The notes under the pieces are model-generated. The model was not told the DNA's origin and searched no databases. It saw nothing but the letters and a program-made list of their open reading frames with translations. From the NCBI GenBank assembly GCA_003427395.1, contig BFEA01000079.1, positions 2,066,586 to 2,130,585 of the forward strand: DNA of 64,000 nucleotides, in the 5' to 3' direction. Every line of letters starts with the position of its first letter. Positions within the stretch are counted from its first letter, which is position 1. Position numbers and translations under genes: made by a program. Positions 24,025 through 36,290 of the stretch are shown here, piece by piece. This stretch comes from Chara braunii (lineage: Eukaryota; Streptophyta; Charophyceae; Charales; Characeae).

Positions 24025-24620
24025 TTTGCCTTAACTAACCTCCTTCAATGGTTTATGGATGAGATTGGTAGGTTTGTGAAAGATACTTGGAAACTAGTTT
24101 CTGCAGACCGAAGATTTCATCAACAACTTGGGGAACAACTGATACAGGCGTTGACGAACCTTGGAGAAAAAACACTAGAAGGATAGGATGAGGATGAATG
24201 GTGGGTTGAGCGTTATTAAATAGTTTTGGTTTGGCAACGGTGTTATGAAGAAGATTCTGTCAAATGAAAGTTTTCTATAAGGACATCTTGGGTTATTGTT
24301 GGGAAGAAGATGACAAGGAAGTTCTTATGGCAATTGACTCATGGTAAAAAGATACCTTTAATGACATGTTTGAATCATCATTTTTATCCGCAGCTAAAAT
24401 TCAACATCTTCATCAAAAGATATCCTTTGCTATGCTACAAAATACTATAAATGACTTTTTTTATGAAGAAGATGCTTTTACTGCTGATCAAATAAAGTTT
24501 TTTCCTCAAGAAAATGTCAGGCGTCATATTACGAAGACATTGGCCTTGCAACATGCTCTATTCGCAGTTCCACAGTGCAAAATGTTCACACTTAAACGTG
24601 CATGTATTAGTCTCTAAGAC
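24025..24620 (+). mobile_element. LINE ORF2 fragment, opposite strand
   Basis: Plus-strand translation gives LQWFMDEIGRFVKDTWKLVS and HQKISFAMLQNTINDFF, which correspond to minus-strand LINE segments at about 22055 and 21550. It is a second diverged copy of the endonuclease-RT linker and early RT. The last 84 codons (24366-24617) are open; earlier parts have stops. Confidence 0.7.
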
Positions 24621-24670
24621 AAACATATGACTAATGCGAGGATCGACTAGACAACAGGCGCAATGGGCGG

Positions 24671-24980
24671 TTATATAGACACATTATGCCGACCAGCAAC
24701 CGAGAAAATGTCAAATAGTACCATCTCGATAAAGGCAGTGGTGATGATGATTAGGGACATGCACCGATCGACCATGCTCTCTAATGAGCCGAGGTAGCCC
24801 GACCCTGCTACTGACCAGTACAAAATGAGCATAAAATTTTTCCCAAAATTCAACATGATCATCACGGTGCAAACAAGCACTGTCCTTATGACCATTCAGA
24901 TGAGCCCCCACCCCTAAGTTTTCTCTCTCTTTCTCTGTCGAAGTGCACATGGTTGTGATCCCGCCCGGGTGCATTTATCC
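24671..24980 (-). other. V/I/T-rich hydrophobic open segment (family D-like)
   Basis: The minus strand is open for 74 codons with hydrophobic stretches such as CMSLIIITTAFIEMVLF. It resembles in style the segments at 44450-46220. Function unknown. Confidence 0.25.
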
Positions 24981-26769
24981 TTTACTTATTCCTTTACTCT
25001 GACTTCACCTTCTCCCTTTTCGTCCGTTCTTCTTATTTGTTGCAATCTCACCTCCGCTTTCATCTTCCTCAATTCCTCCTTAATTTCATTAAGTTTGCCT
25101 TCACCGCTCTATCATCAATATGCTCGACTCTCCCACGGTGAACCGCTCAACTCTTGTGACCCATACTAACAAACCTGTTAACCCATTGCAAAATCAAACG
25201 CGACCATAAAAATCCCTCAGGGCAAGAGCCCCAAAATCGTTTCTTCACTCACCCAATTCCGCTAAGAATCGAGCGAGTTATGCATCTTCCACTGCGCCCA
25301 ACCTGTTTCCCACCATCTCCTTCTTCGCATATATATGGTGCGGATTCGTTCTTTTTTTTGCATCCGTTGCCTTCATCCTTCCTTCTCGTCGTGTTTTTTT
25401 TTTCGTTTGTCAATGTCGATCTCTTTTGCTCTCACAATTTTTATTTTTATTTTTCTTTCTTCGAAAAGGGTTGTGGAGGTGTCGGGGATTATGACTCAGG
25501 GAGGATGTCCGACAGAGGGCTTCCCGCGCCGGGGTCAGCCCTACTGGCGGTGCAGCGGGCCCACCCACTTACCCAGTGATCTCTCAAGGGAGAAGCGCAC
25601 GATCCTTGCAATCCACCCGGGAGTATCGGCCCAGACCGGCCCTACCAGGCCGCTAGCGACAGGGGTCCCCCCTCCCCCACTCAGGGCTTCACCTCCCTGT
25701 AGCCCCACCGTCGGGAGGCAGTCTGCACCACAGACACAGTGGTGCCGCAGGGACGGGCCAGCTCCTGTTAGGGGAGGGGTGACCCCCTCACACCTCCCGC
25801 ACGCTCCAACTGAGCCTGCCCCTCCCTGAGCCACTCACCCCCCATGCCCTCGACAACCCCAAGGGAAGGCACGCGCTCAACCGTTATGACGAAACTGAGT
25901 ACAAATATATAATAAAGCTTGTACATTTGAGACAAAAAAAACAAAACAAATTCAGTGAAATATGGCAGTTTCGGTGAAAAATTCATCGAAAATCAGACAT
26001 AACAAAACAAAACAAAACAAAAAGCAAAAATTCAGGGAAACATGGCAGTTCCGGTGAAAAATTTGCCGAAAATGACACCGCCTAATGACCAGGAGTGACC
26101 CCTTGGTTTATTTGGCGTGATGCAGTGGAAGTTACAAACCTTTTGGACTAAGGCGAAAACCATTGTGAGAAAATCTGGGGAGGGAGACACCTATCACTCG
26201 CTGAAGCCAAGGGCAACAACTTTTGTCACGCGTTGCTCCGACTTCCGAGGTCCTCAACGATCGATATGAAGTTAGGGTTTGCCTTGCCTATCACACCCCC
26301 ACTTAAGAGTTGAATCTAAATCCCTTTCCCACTCACTGAAATATACAAAATAAATAAATAAATAAAATAAATAGATTTGTCATGAAGATATGAAATCTGG
26401 GTTGAAACTCCTATTGCGGTCTTCCCTGCCAAATCCCGGATTTCGAAGGGAGTATTCAAACTTTGTTCAACAAAATTATAAACGGAAAAAAATTGAGTTT
26501 AGGAGTTGTTTTCGTAAGTAATTTCGAATTAATTGGTTTTAACAGGGAGCCTACAAAACGAACTTTGCACATAGGGAGTGTCAAGGCGAAAATCGGTCGA
26601 AATCCTAGAGGTTGCGCGCAATTAACTCAAGATCGTCCGCTATCCTTGGAGATAAACACGGTGATACACTGAATTTCACTCTTACATCCAGCAACACTCT
26701 TTCTCCCCCCCTCTCTCCCTCCCTCTCTCCCTCTCTCTCCCTCTCTCCTTACTCATAGCGACTTTCCTC
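24980..26769. other. Pyrimidine-rich and GC-rich sequence, no supported gene
   Basis: Bases 24980-25480 are CT-rich. Bases 25480-25860 are GC-rich and open in several frames at once with no domain. Short duplicated A-rich words with CAGTTTCGGTGAAAAATT occur at 25965 and 26047. A C/T tract lies at 26700-26750. Confidence 0.5.
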
Positions 26770-27004
26770 CCTTGAGGGTCCTCTTACTAGAAATGGAGTA
26801 CCAGTCATGTCTTTGATAGTCGGATCCGAGTGCTATTTGCCATAACTATCAAGTGTGTTTTCGAAAGTGGTCATTTGAACTATCACCGAAAGACCTGTAG
26901 TCCAATGACTGGGTGATAATCACACTAGTCTTCTTAATCGCTAACATGTTTGAACTAAAATTGCTTCAAGGCACGAGAGAAGGTCAATAACACTTGTATT
27001 TTTT

Positions 27005-27440
27005 ATCACCACTTCAGGACAGCCTTCACCATTTCAGGATGCAGCTTGCCTAAACATGTGGTTTTTTCAGGGTCTTCGGACCTTTCACCACTTCAAGACC
27101 ATTCATGTATGAAAATCCTGAATGGCCCTGCAGTGGTGAAAGCTCCGAAGACCCTGAAAACCACCTGTTTAGGCAGGCAGCATCCTCAAGTGGTGAAGGG
27201 TGGTTTTCATGGTCTTCGGACCTTTCACCACTTCAGAACCATTCCGGATTTTCAGATTGCCCGAAACTCTCACTTGACAACTTCAGGACACCCTTCACTA
27301 TTTCAGGATGCAGTCTGCCTAAACATGTGGTTTTCAGGGTCTTTGGACATTTCACCACTTCAGCACCATTTAGGATTTTTAGACTGCCAAAAACTCTCAC
27401 CTCATAATTTTCATTCCTGAATTTTCAGCTACCCGATAAC
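27005..27440. repeat. Hairpin module, copy 1
   Basis: Repeats of TTTCACCACTTCAGGACCAT occur in both orientations. Bases 27046-27113 and 27120-27176 form an imperfect palindrome of about 55-bp arms. Direct units follow to 27440, each ending near CCxAAAACTCTCAC. A related copy is at 38465-38900. Confidence 0.85.
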
Positions 27441-28555
27441 CGCTTATGTCTTATCACCAAGATTCCTCAAAGTTTCTCAAAGCAATTAAAGATTCATGTA
27501 CCAACTGCCCACGAGACTGCGTGGAGGAATAGTGCCTTCTCTCAATATTCCAACAAAAGTCATCAATAATCCACAGGGTTGTGACTCTCCCTACTTTGAT
27601 CATAGCATGTTAGGTCACACGTCTTAGGCACATCTCTCAAATATCATTCTAAAATTTCATCGTAAATGCAACAAATTTAGCTAATAATTCTCACAAGATT
27701 TTTGGTCTTTCCTCGTCAGACTTTTACATCACAAAAATGTCAATCATCATAGCACCTTCTTCTGGGCGCCTTCACAAACTCCACTTTCATTCATGGGGTC
27801 TAGCCAACCTTTGGGCTTCCCTCTTCTCACACAAAAGACACAACTTTGATTGTGACATTCACATCCATTATTACTCAGGTCTTTTTCAAGTCACCATACA
27901 ACAATCTTCTTTCAAAATGAAGGGTGCACCCTCCTCTACCGCACTTAAATCTTCATCTGTTGCTTGTCAGATATGCCTAAGTACAGAGAAAGACGTTGCA
28001 CTTGAAATCATCTTCACAACATGTACACACCAGGACAATCATTCACATGAGGACAAACTCACAAAATTGAGAGTGATTGCGAAAATCCACACAAGACAAC
28101 GCCTGAGATCCACACATGTATACAGGGTATGGAGCTTTGTGAAAACAAGAACCCCTGTTGATATCTAAAAAAAACATAAATATTATACAAGGTAAGAAAA
28201 TGTCAAAATGTCGAAAAACCAAAGTCCAGATGTTAATGTAGCTGCGACATCACTCTGACACGTGTCTCATATACCACACCCTAAACTAAAGAAACTCTTA
28301 ATATATACATATCAATGTCATCAAAACACTTCACATTACTGAAGAATAGAAAGGTCAAAAATGGTTACTCTCAGTGTTGTCTCTATATACACCGAAGTTG
28401 AATATCCCTCGTGACTCAGTCACTCAATCATTGATGTACATGAGTCTGATTCAATCCTCAATGTACTTCTCTATATACATATCATTCACTAGGACTGAGT
28501 GTCAAGTCTCGCATATCTCTTAACTCTAGACCTTTTCGAACCCTACTGGGAAACA

Positions 28556-29665
28556 CTAGTCTTGGTCACTCATGACCTGCTGCAACTGCCTGTACAGTTG
28601 TGTCCTCACCCCATCACGAGTCTTAGGCACAAAAACTCCATTCCCATCTCTCCAAAATCCAGAGGACTCCCTTGTGGCCAATCCATTTCCCTCATCTTTG
28701 AGGCTCTTGGGGTAATCGTTGGATCGATGCTTGCCCTTCTTGTAGTAAAAACACTTTCCAATCTTCTTCTGAGCTACCATGTCTTCCACTTGCGAGGGGA
28801 TAGATGAGGAGGCTGCTGTGATCTCGCTCGTGACCTCCTGCTGAGGAATCCCTGAAGAAGTAGGACATGTTGCTATCTCGTCTGTCTGTGCCAATTGCGC
28901 ATTCACTTGCCCTTCCGGCCCAGATTCAGTGGCCCAAGATCCCAACGCATCCTCCAACCTTGTGATAAGAGGCATATGCTGTGGTGTAGCTGACTCCTGA
29001 CAACCCTCCAGGTCTCCCATCGTTTCAGCCTCAACTATAACCTGGTCCGCGCTCTCCTGTAGCTCCTACATACTCATAGTCTCTCCCTGTGTCGTAGGTA
29101 AAATGCCCTCGTTCCTTGTGGTCATACCTGATTATCTCACCTATTGTCTCATTTGCACTTGCTGAACTGCTAAGGAAGTAGGGGTCTGTCACTCAAATTT
29201 TTCAACCTCAGATTCTTTCCTTGTCAGTATCTCATCAGGCTCCAACATCACCTTGTCTAGTAAGGGAATCTCCTCCCCCTTCTGCGGTCTAGCTCCTTCT
29301 TCCCTCTTCTTGCATTTGAAGAGTTCCTCAACAGACTTCCCTCTGATCTCATACCTCTGAATTTTGGTCTAGTCCACCACTGCAGTGAGAACTCCCTGCT
29401 TGATCTGGGACTCCATGCCCTTCAGCCTCTTCTCTCATTCAACCTCCTTTGTCTGGAATGAGGCATGTTGGTTGTGGATGTACGTCCGCAACACCTCGGT
29501 GATCTTGTTGAGGGTTTGGTTGATCATCTTGAGGGCTCCATTCTCAACCCAAATATCTATCATGTCCGTCTTCACAGCCTCCACCTCCTTTCCTTGCCTT
29601 TTAAGTTCCTTCTTCAAATCTTCAACATCTCTTTCTCAGTCCACCCTCTGACCATTGTTATTTCG
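28556..29665 (-). pseudogene. Ty3/Gypsy-type gag relic
   Basis: One minus-strand frame can be followed for about 1.1 kb without a frameshift. A Lys/Glu-rich coiled-coil-like region (DLKKELKRQGKEVEAVK) leads to a degraded zinc knuckle, KCFYYKKGKHRSNDYPK, where the second and last Cys of CX2CX4HX4C have become Tyr. In-frame stops: TGA at 29636, 29435 and 29189; TAG at 29369, 29141 and 29066; TAA at 29132 (lowest coordinate of each). Each stop is one C-to-T change from CGA, CAG or CAA, and each Tyr is one G-to-A change from Cys. Gag assignment is by knuckle plus coil; no pol follows. Confidence 0.6.
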
Positions 29666-30013
29666 GGCGGCCAGGCCGTGCAAGGGCCAAAGTAGGTCTC
29701 GACAAAAAAAAAAAAAAAAAACAAATCGGAAAAATCTGCAAAAAAACTATGTTATGCAGAAAAAAAAACTGAACAACTTTTACCTTAGGGTTATATCCAA
29801 AGTCTTTACCAAAAATAAAAAAATAAAAATAAAGTTAAAAAATTATTTTATTTATTCATTATTATTATTACTGTTTGGCTCGGTGGGGGAAGTGGTCCCG
29901 AACCACTCTGGTAGCCTAGATTTTTACATATTTTTTTTCCCACTTTTTTTTTTTTTTTTTTTTTTCATATTTGTTTATTTTTTTTAATTCCCCTCTGTTT
30001 TTTATTTTAATTT

Positions 30014-30648
30014 NNNNNNNNNNNNNNNNNNNNNNNNNNNNNNNNNNNNNNNNNNNNNNNNNNNNNNNNNNNNNNNNNNNNNNNNNNNNNNNNNNNNNNN
30101 NNNNNNNNNNNNNNNNNNNNNNNNNNNNNNNNNNNNNNNNNNNNNNNNNNNNNNNNNNNNNNNNNNNNNNNNNNNNNNNNNNNNNNNNNNNNNNNNNNNN
30201 NNNNNNNNNNNNNNNNNNNNNNNNNNNNNNNNNNNNNNNNNNNNNNNNNNNNNNNNNNNNNNNNNNNNNNNNNNNNNNNNNNNNNNNNNNNNNNNNNNNN
30301 NNNNNNNNNNNNNNNNNNNNNNNNNNNNNNNNNNNNNNNNNNNNNNNNNNNNNNNNNNNNNNNNNNNNNNNNNNNNNNNNNNNNNNNNNNNNNNNNNNNN
30401 NNNNNNNNNNNNNNNNNNNNNNNNNNNNNNNNNNNNNNNNNNNNNNNNNNNNNNNNNNNNNNNNNNNNNNNNNNNNNNNNNNNNNNNNNNNNNNNNNNNN
30501 NNNNNNNNNNNNNNNNNNNNNNNNNNNNNNNNNNNNNNNNNNNNNNNNNNNNNNNNNNNNNNNNNNNNNNNNNNNNNNNNNNNNNNNNNNNNNNNNNNNN
30601 NNNNNNNNNNNNNNNNNNNNNNNNNNNNNNNNNNNNNNNNNNNNNNNN
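30014..30648. other. Assembly gap (Ns)
   Basis: 635 unknown bases. Confidence 1.
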
Positions 30649-30739
30649 TTTTTTTTTAATATTTTTATTTTAATACACATCGCGATCAATTCTCGAAATA
30701 TCACTAAATAAATTTTGAATTTTTTCCAATGCCGAATTA

Positions 30740-30763
30740 ATATATATATATATCGTCACAAAA

Positions 30764-30814
<51 letters not shown>

Positions 30815-30836
30815 TCACATATATATATATATATAT
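30740..30836. repeat. AT microsatellite with A run
   Basis: (AT)n tracts are broken by A(22) and by two copies of ATCGTCACA. Confidence 0.9.
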
Positions 30837-31040
30837 AGGCTAACATACATTGTTTTCAATTATTTTTTATTTTTACTTAATTTATTTTTCACCGTTATTT
30901 TTATTTGATTTCAATTTCTTTATTAAAAAATTCTCCGTTTTTTAATTTTAATTTTACACTTCCACCTTCAATGTTCTACCTATTTCTTTTCCCTCTCAAT
31001 TTTTGTATCGTTTTTTTTACATTCTTTTGCTTTTTATACA

Positions 31041-31048
31041 CATAGGGA
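31041..31048. repeat. 8-bp target-site duplication, left
   Basis: CATAGGGA, repeated exactly at 31819-31826. Confidence 0.9.
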
Positions 31049-31679
31049 CAGGGTCACCAGCCCGTACGTACGGAGGTCCCCGGGCAGACCTCTGTACGTA
31101 CGGGTGTTCCGGGCCCCGTACGGGGTCCGAACCCGACGGCGTTTGGTCCCCACCAAAAATTGTTTCGGGGCCAAAAACTACATGTTTGTTTTCTGAATTG
31201 TTTTTTTTGTGCGTTCTCTATTACTTGAGGTACATGCCTATAAATTTTCAAGTTTTTTGGATCAACCAAATAAAAATTAAAAATCGTCAAAGATGGCGGT
31301 GTCAAAACGTGCTCGCCCTCGTTTTGTTTCACTTTTTGCTTTTTGTTTTCACTTTAGTTAGGGGTCTAGACAATTTTATTATTTTTTGAAAATTTTCTAG
31401 TGGGTTTTGTATTATGTGAAGTACACATATGTAAATTTTCAAGGCATTTAGCTGTGCCAAAAAAAAAAAAAAATCGCCAAAAATTATCGTATCGAAAATA
31501 TGCTAGCGCACTTACTAAATTTAATTCTCTTTTCATTTTTATTTATTTTTATTATTAGTATTTGTTCTCGGTAGTTTATTTTTATTTCAAATTTGGTAAG
31601 GAATTTGGATGTAATGCTGAGGCAAATCTTGTTTAATTTATTATTTCTCATAATATTTTTTTTTTCATATTTTTTTAAT

Positions 31680-31715
<36 letters not shown>

Positions 31716-31818
31716 GGTCTGCGTTCGGCCCGAACGGCCGAACACATCCCCAAGGGGTGCCATACGTTCAGGCGTTCGGGTTCGGGCGTTCGGCCCGTCC
31801 CGAACGCCAGTTACCCTG
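31049..31818 (-). mobile_element. Non-autonomous hAT-like MITE, copy 2 (inverted)
   Basis: A 770-bp element, CAGGGTCACCAG...CCAGTTACCCTG, inverted relative to the copy at 3677. A perfect 8-bp duplication (CATAGGGA) flanks it. GC-rich ends with GTACGTACGG palindromes and an AT-rich core match copy 1. No transposase. It has a 29-base T run near 31686-31714. Confidence 0.9.
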
Positions 31819-31826
31819 CATAGGGA
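31819..31826. repeat. 8-bp target-site duplication, right
   Basis: CATAGGGA, an exact copy of 31041-31048. Confidence 0.9.
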
Positions 31827-31859
31827 TATATTTTAGAAATATCACAAAGTATATCATAA

Positions 31860-34330
31860 ATTTACTCTAATGCCAAAAAAGTAGATCCCGAAATTCCTGA
31901 AATGCGATTCGGTAACGAAATTAAGAATCGACGTCGGGATATGGCACAACGAGCCTCGGAAATCGTGAAGTGCGATTTGGTAATGAAATTGGGAATCGAC
32001 GTCGACAGATAACCGATCAAATCCCGAAAATCCCAAAGTGCGATTCAGTAATGAAATCCCGAATCCACATCGGGACATGGTGTAGAAATAACACTTAAGT
32101 AAATTACGTAAATCCCGAAGTGCGTTTCAGTATCAAAATCTCGAATGCACGTTGAGATATAACTACCCAAATCATGAAAATCACGAAGTGCAATTCGATA
32201 ACGAAATCCCGAATCCACATCGGGATATGATATATCAATAGCACTAAAATCCCGAAGTGTGATTTGGTAACGAAATCTCGAATCCACATTGGAATATAAC
32301 AGATTGAATCCTGAAAATCCCGAAGTGTGATTCGGTGACGAAATCCTGAATCCACATCGCGACATGGTGTACAAATAACTCTAAGTAAATCATGAAAATC
32401 TCGAAGTGAGATTCAGTAGCGAAATCCCGAATACACATCGGGATATAACCGATCGAATCCCGAAAATCTCGAAGTGCAATTCGGTAATGAAATTCCGAAT
32501 CCACGTCGGGATACAACCCTCGAATCCCAAAAATTCCGAAGTGCGATTCGGTAAGGAAATCCCGAATCTACGTCGAAATATGACTGATCGAATCCTTGAA
32601 ATCCCGAAGTGTGATTCGGTAACGAAATCCCGAATCCACATCGGGACATGGTGTACAAATAATACTAAGTACATCACGAAAATTTCAAAGTGAGATTCGG
32701 TAGCGAAATCTCGAATACACGTCGGGATATAACCTATCGAATCCCGAAAATTCCAGTGCAATTTGGTAACGAAATCCCGAATCCACGTTGGAATATGACC
32801 GGTCAAATCCCGAAAATCCTGAAGTGTGATTCGGTAATGAAATCCCGAATCCAAGTCGGAATGTAACCGATCAAATGCCGAAAGTCCTGAAGTGTGATTC
32901 GGTAACGAAATCCCGAATCCACGTCGGGACATGGTGTACAAATAACACTAAGTAAATCACGAAAATCCCGAAGTGAGATTCGGTAGCGAAATCCCGAATA
33001 CATGTCGGGATATAATCGATCGAATCCCAAAAATTCCGAAGTGCAATTCGGTAACGAAATCCCGAATCCACGCCGGGATATAACCGGTCGAATCCCGAAA
33101 ATTCCGAAGTGCGATTCGATAACGAAATCCCAAATCAACGCTGAAATATAACTGATCGAATCCCGAAAGTCCTGAAGTGTGACTCGGTAATGAAATTCCG
33201 AATCGACGTCGGAATATAACTGATGGAATCCCGACAATCCCAAAGTGTGATTCGATAACGAAATCTCGAATCCACAATAGAACATGGTGTACAAATAACA
33301 CTAAATAAATCACCAAAATCTCGAAGTGAGATTCGGTAAAGAAATTCCGAATACATATCGGGATAAACCGATTGAATCCCGAAAATACCGAAGTGCAATT
33401 CAGTAACGAAATCCCGAATCCACGTAGGGATATCACCGGTCGAATCCCGAAAATCCCGAAGTGCAATTCGGTAATGACATCTTGAATCCACGTCGGAAGA
33501 AAAACGATCGGATCCCGACAGTCCGAAAGTGTGATTCGGTAACAAAATCCCAAATCCACATCGGGACATGATGTACAAATAACACTAAGTAAATCACAAA
33601 AATCCCGAAGTGAGATTCGGTAGCGAAATCCTGAATACACGTCGGGATATAACTGATCGAATCTGGAAAATCCTGAAGTGCAATTCGGTAACAAAATCCC
33701 GAATCCACGTCGGGATACAACCGGTCGAATCCCGAAAATCCCGAAGTGCGATTCGGTAACGAAATCCCAAATCAACGTTGAAATATAACCAATCGAATCC
33801 CGAAAGTCCTGAAATGTGACTCGGTAACGAAATCGAAGTGAGATTCGGTAGTGAAATCCCGAATACATCGCGGAATATAACCGATCGAATCCCGAAAATC
33901 TCGAAGTGCAATTCGGTAACGAAGTCCCGAATCCACGTCGGGATATAACCGGTGGAATCCCGAAAATCCCGAAGTGCGATTTGGTAACGAAATTCTAGAT
34001 CCACGTTGGAATATAACCGATGGAATCCCGAAAGTCCCGAAGTGTGACTCGGTAACGAAATCCCGAATCCACATTGGGACATGTTGTACAAATAACACTA
34101 AGTAAATCCCGAAAATCCCGGAGTGAGATTCGGTAGTGAAATCCTGAACACATGCCGGGATATAATCGATCGAATTCCGAAAATCCCAAAGTGCAATTCG
34201 GTAACAAAATCCTGAACCGACATCGGAATATAACCGATCGAATCCCGAAAATCCCGAAGGGCGATTCGGTAACGAAATCCTGAATCCACATCGGGACATG
34301 GTGTACAAATAACACTAAGTAAATCACGAA
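31860..34330 (-). repeat. 68-bp satellite, left arm, with higher-order units
   Basis: Tandem monomers of about 68 bp carry ATTCGGTAACGAAATCCCGA and CCCGAAAATCCCGAAGTG. A variant monomer carrying CATGGTGTACAAATAACACT recurs at about 32074, 32363, 32646, 32933, 33285, 33568, 34080 and 34299, often 283-289 bp apart, which indicates a four-monomer higher-order unit. The minus strand stays open over long stretches, but the monomer is not a multiple of three, so this reflects a sequence poor in stops and not a protein. Confidence 0.92.
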
Positions 34331-34439
34331 GTGTCTGTTTGATAAATACATATATTTGTAGTAAGAAAGAGTGTTTTGGTAAGATACTCGGTGGAATATA
34401 TACCATCCATTAACCATATCTCGAGAAAGTTCAAACAAT

Positions 34440-34915
34440 TCAGGGCTACCTCCGGAACATGATCGGATACCTGATCACTGTCCTGAACCAGAGCGAGAGT
34501 TTGATCAGCCTCATATGCCAGCAGCGCGAGACCAACAGGAAAAGGAAGATGCCAAAAAGAAGGAGATTAACATGATTGAGAGGGCTGCAACAAAAAAGGA
34601 GATCAGAGTCCAACTAAGACTGAAAGACTAGGTAGAAATGATAGACAAGATGCTGTAGGGAAAGCAGTCAGTGGAAGTGGAAGTCAAGAAGGTTGTCAAA
34701 AAGTATGATCCTCTTTTACTCACAGAGACCTGGAAAGGATTTGACAGGTTGATGGAGGCTGTTGGCAAACCCACAGAAAGGCGCCAGAAGATGGGGGTTA
34801 AGTTAGTCTGTACAGACTTACTTAGCTTGAAGGGTCTTGTGAAAGAAGGGTTCGCAGCAACAAAGACCTCTGATGAGAAGATAGGGAGACGAGTAACAAA
34901 GATGACGTTATATCT
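34440..34915 (+). pseudogene. Gag-like retroelement fragment between satellite arms
   Basis: Plus-strand frame with Lys/Glu-rich helical sequence: RDQQEKEDAKKKEINMIERA, then KDPVEMIDKML-like sequence broken by TAG stops, then open from 34671 (VKKVVKKYDPLLLTETWKGF). The style matches gag of Gypsy-type elements, but no knuckle or protease is present, so the family is uncertain. Confidence 0.4.
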
Positions 34916-34917
34916 AG

Positions 34918-36135
34918 ATGCGTTTTCAAGATTTCATTACCGGAATACAATTCAAGATTTTCGGGATTTTATCGAGTCTCGTTTTTAGGTTATATCCCAA
35001 AGTGTTTTCGAAATTTCGTTACCGACAAACACTTCGAGATTTACGGGATTTTACTAAGTTTCGTTTCTACATTATATACCGAAGTGTTTTCGGGAATTCG
35101 TTACTGAAATACACGTCGGGATTTTCGGGATTTTACCGAGTTTTGTTTCTACGATGTATCCCGAAGTGTTTTCAGGATTTCGTTACCGAAATACACTTCG
35201 GGATTTTTGGGATTTGATCGGTTTATATTCCGACGTAAATTCGGAATTTCGTTATCGAATGACACTTTAGGATTTTCAGGATTCGATCGGTTATATTCCG
35301 ACGTGAATTCGAGATTTCGTTACCGAATCACACTTCAGAATTTTTGAGATTCGACCGGTTATATCCCGACGTGGATTCGAGATTTCGTTACTGAATTGCA
35401 CGTCAGAATTTTTGGGATTCGATCGGTTATATCCCGAAGTGTTTTCGGGATTTCGTTACTGATATACACTTCGGGATTTTCGGGATTTACTAACTGTTAT
35501 TTGTACACCATGCACCGATGTGGATTCGAAATTTCGTTACCAAATCGCACTTCGGGATTTTCAGGATTCGACCGATTATATCCCGACGTGGATTCGAAAT
35601 TTTGTTACTGAATTGCACTTCCCGATTGGTTGTATCCTGAAGTGTTTTCGGGATTTCGTTACTGAAATACACTTCGGGATTTTGAGGATTTTACCGAGTC
35701 TCGTTTCTACAATATATCCCAAAGTGTTTTCGGGATTTCGTAACAGAATTGCACTATGGGATTTTCGAGATTTTACCGAGTTTTGTTTCTACGATGTATC
35801 CCGAAATATTTTCGGGATTTCATACCGAAATACAGTTCGGTTTTGCGGGATTATACAGAGTCTCGTTTCTACAATATATCCCGAAGTGTTTTCGGGATTT
35901 CGTTACTGAAATACACTTCGAGATTTTTTGGATTGTACCGAGTTCCGTTTCTACAATCTATCCTGAAGTGTTTTCGGGATTTCGTTACCGAAATACACTT
36001 CGGGATTTTCGGGATTTTACCAAGTATCGTTTCTACGTTATATCGCAAAGTGTTTTCAAAATTTTCGTTACCGAAATACTCTTCGGGATTTTCGAGATCT
36101 TAATAAGTCTCGTTTCTACAAGATATCCCGAAGCT
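34918..36135 (+). repeat. Satellite, right arm in opposite orientation
   Basis: The consensus here is the reverse complement of the left arm: TCGGGATTTCGTTACCGAAT and ATTCGATCGGTTATATCCC. Bases 35220-35620 hold 68-bp-type monomers, including the inverted TTATTTGTACACCATG variant at about 35500. The outer parts hold an 80-bp type with TACCGAGTCTCGTTTCTAC. Confidence 0.9.
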
Positions 36136-36218
36136 GCGACTGCCTTCGTGCAAAGATGGAATACAAGGGTTGTGCATTTTATACAATCGAGACATAACTT
36201 GCACGAGAAATCAAGTGA

Positions 36219-36223
36219 AGTCG

Positions 36224-36275
<52 letters not shown>

Positions 36276-36290
36276 AAAAAAAAGAAAGAG
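36219..36290. repeat. (GA)n / A-rich microsatellite
   Basis: GAGA runs with AAAGAG interruptions, ending in an A run. Confidence 0.95.

Larger units (their letters stand above)
26770..30013. repeat. 3244-bp segment present twice, left copy
   Basis: Matches 50920-54163 base for base wherever I compared them, with constant offset 24150. It ends at an N gap here and at a single N in the second copy. The second copy starts directly after a Nextera junction adapter, so the duplication is most likely an assembly artefact. Confidence 0.95.

Noticed and set aside
32803-34308. Long overlapping minus-strand open frames (up to about 300 codons) with repeated DFVTESHFGIFGI-like peptides.
   Set aside because: They are translations of the 68-bp satellite. 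The monomer is not a multiple of three and several frames are open together, so this is a stop-poor repeat and not a protein family.
31860-34330. Regularly spaced repeats reminiscent of a CRISPR array.
   Set aside because: Monomers are contiguous, with no unique spacers and no cas genes, and the context is eukaryotic.
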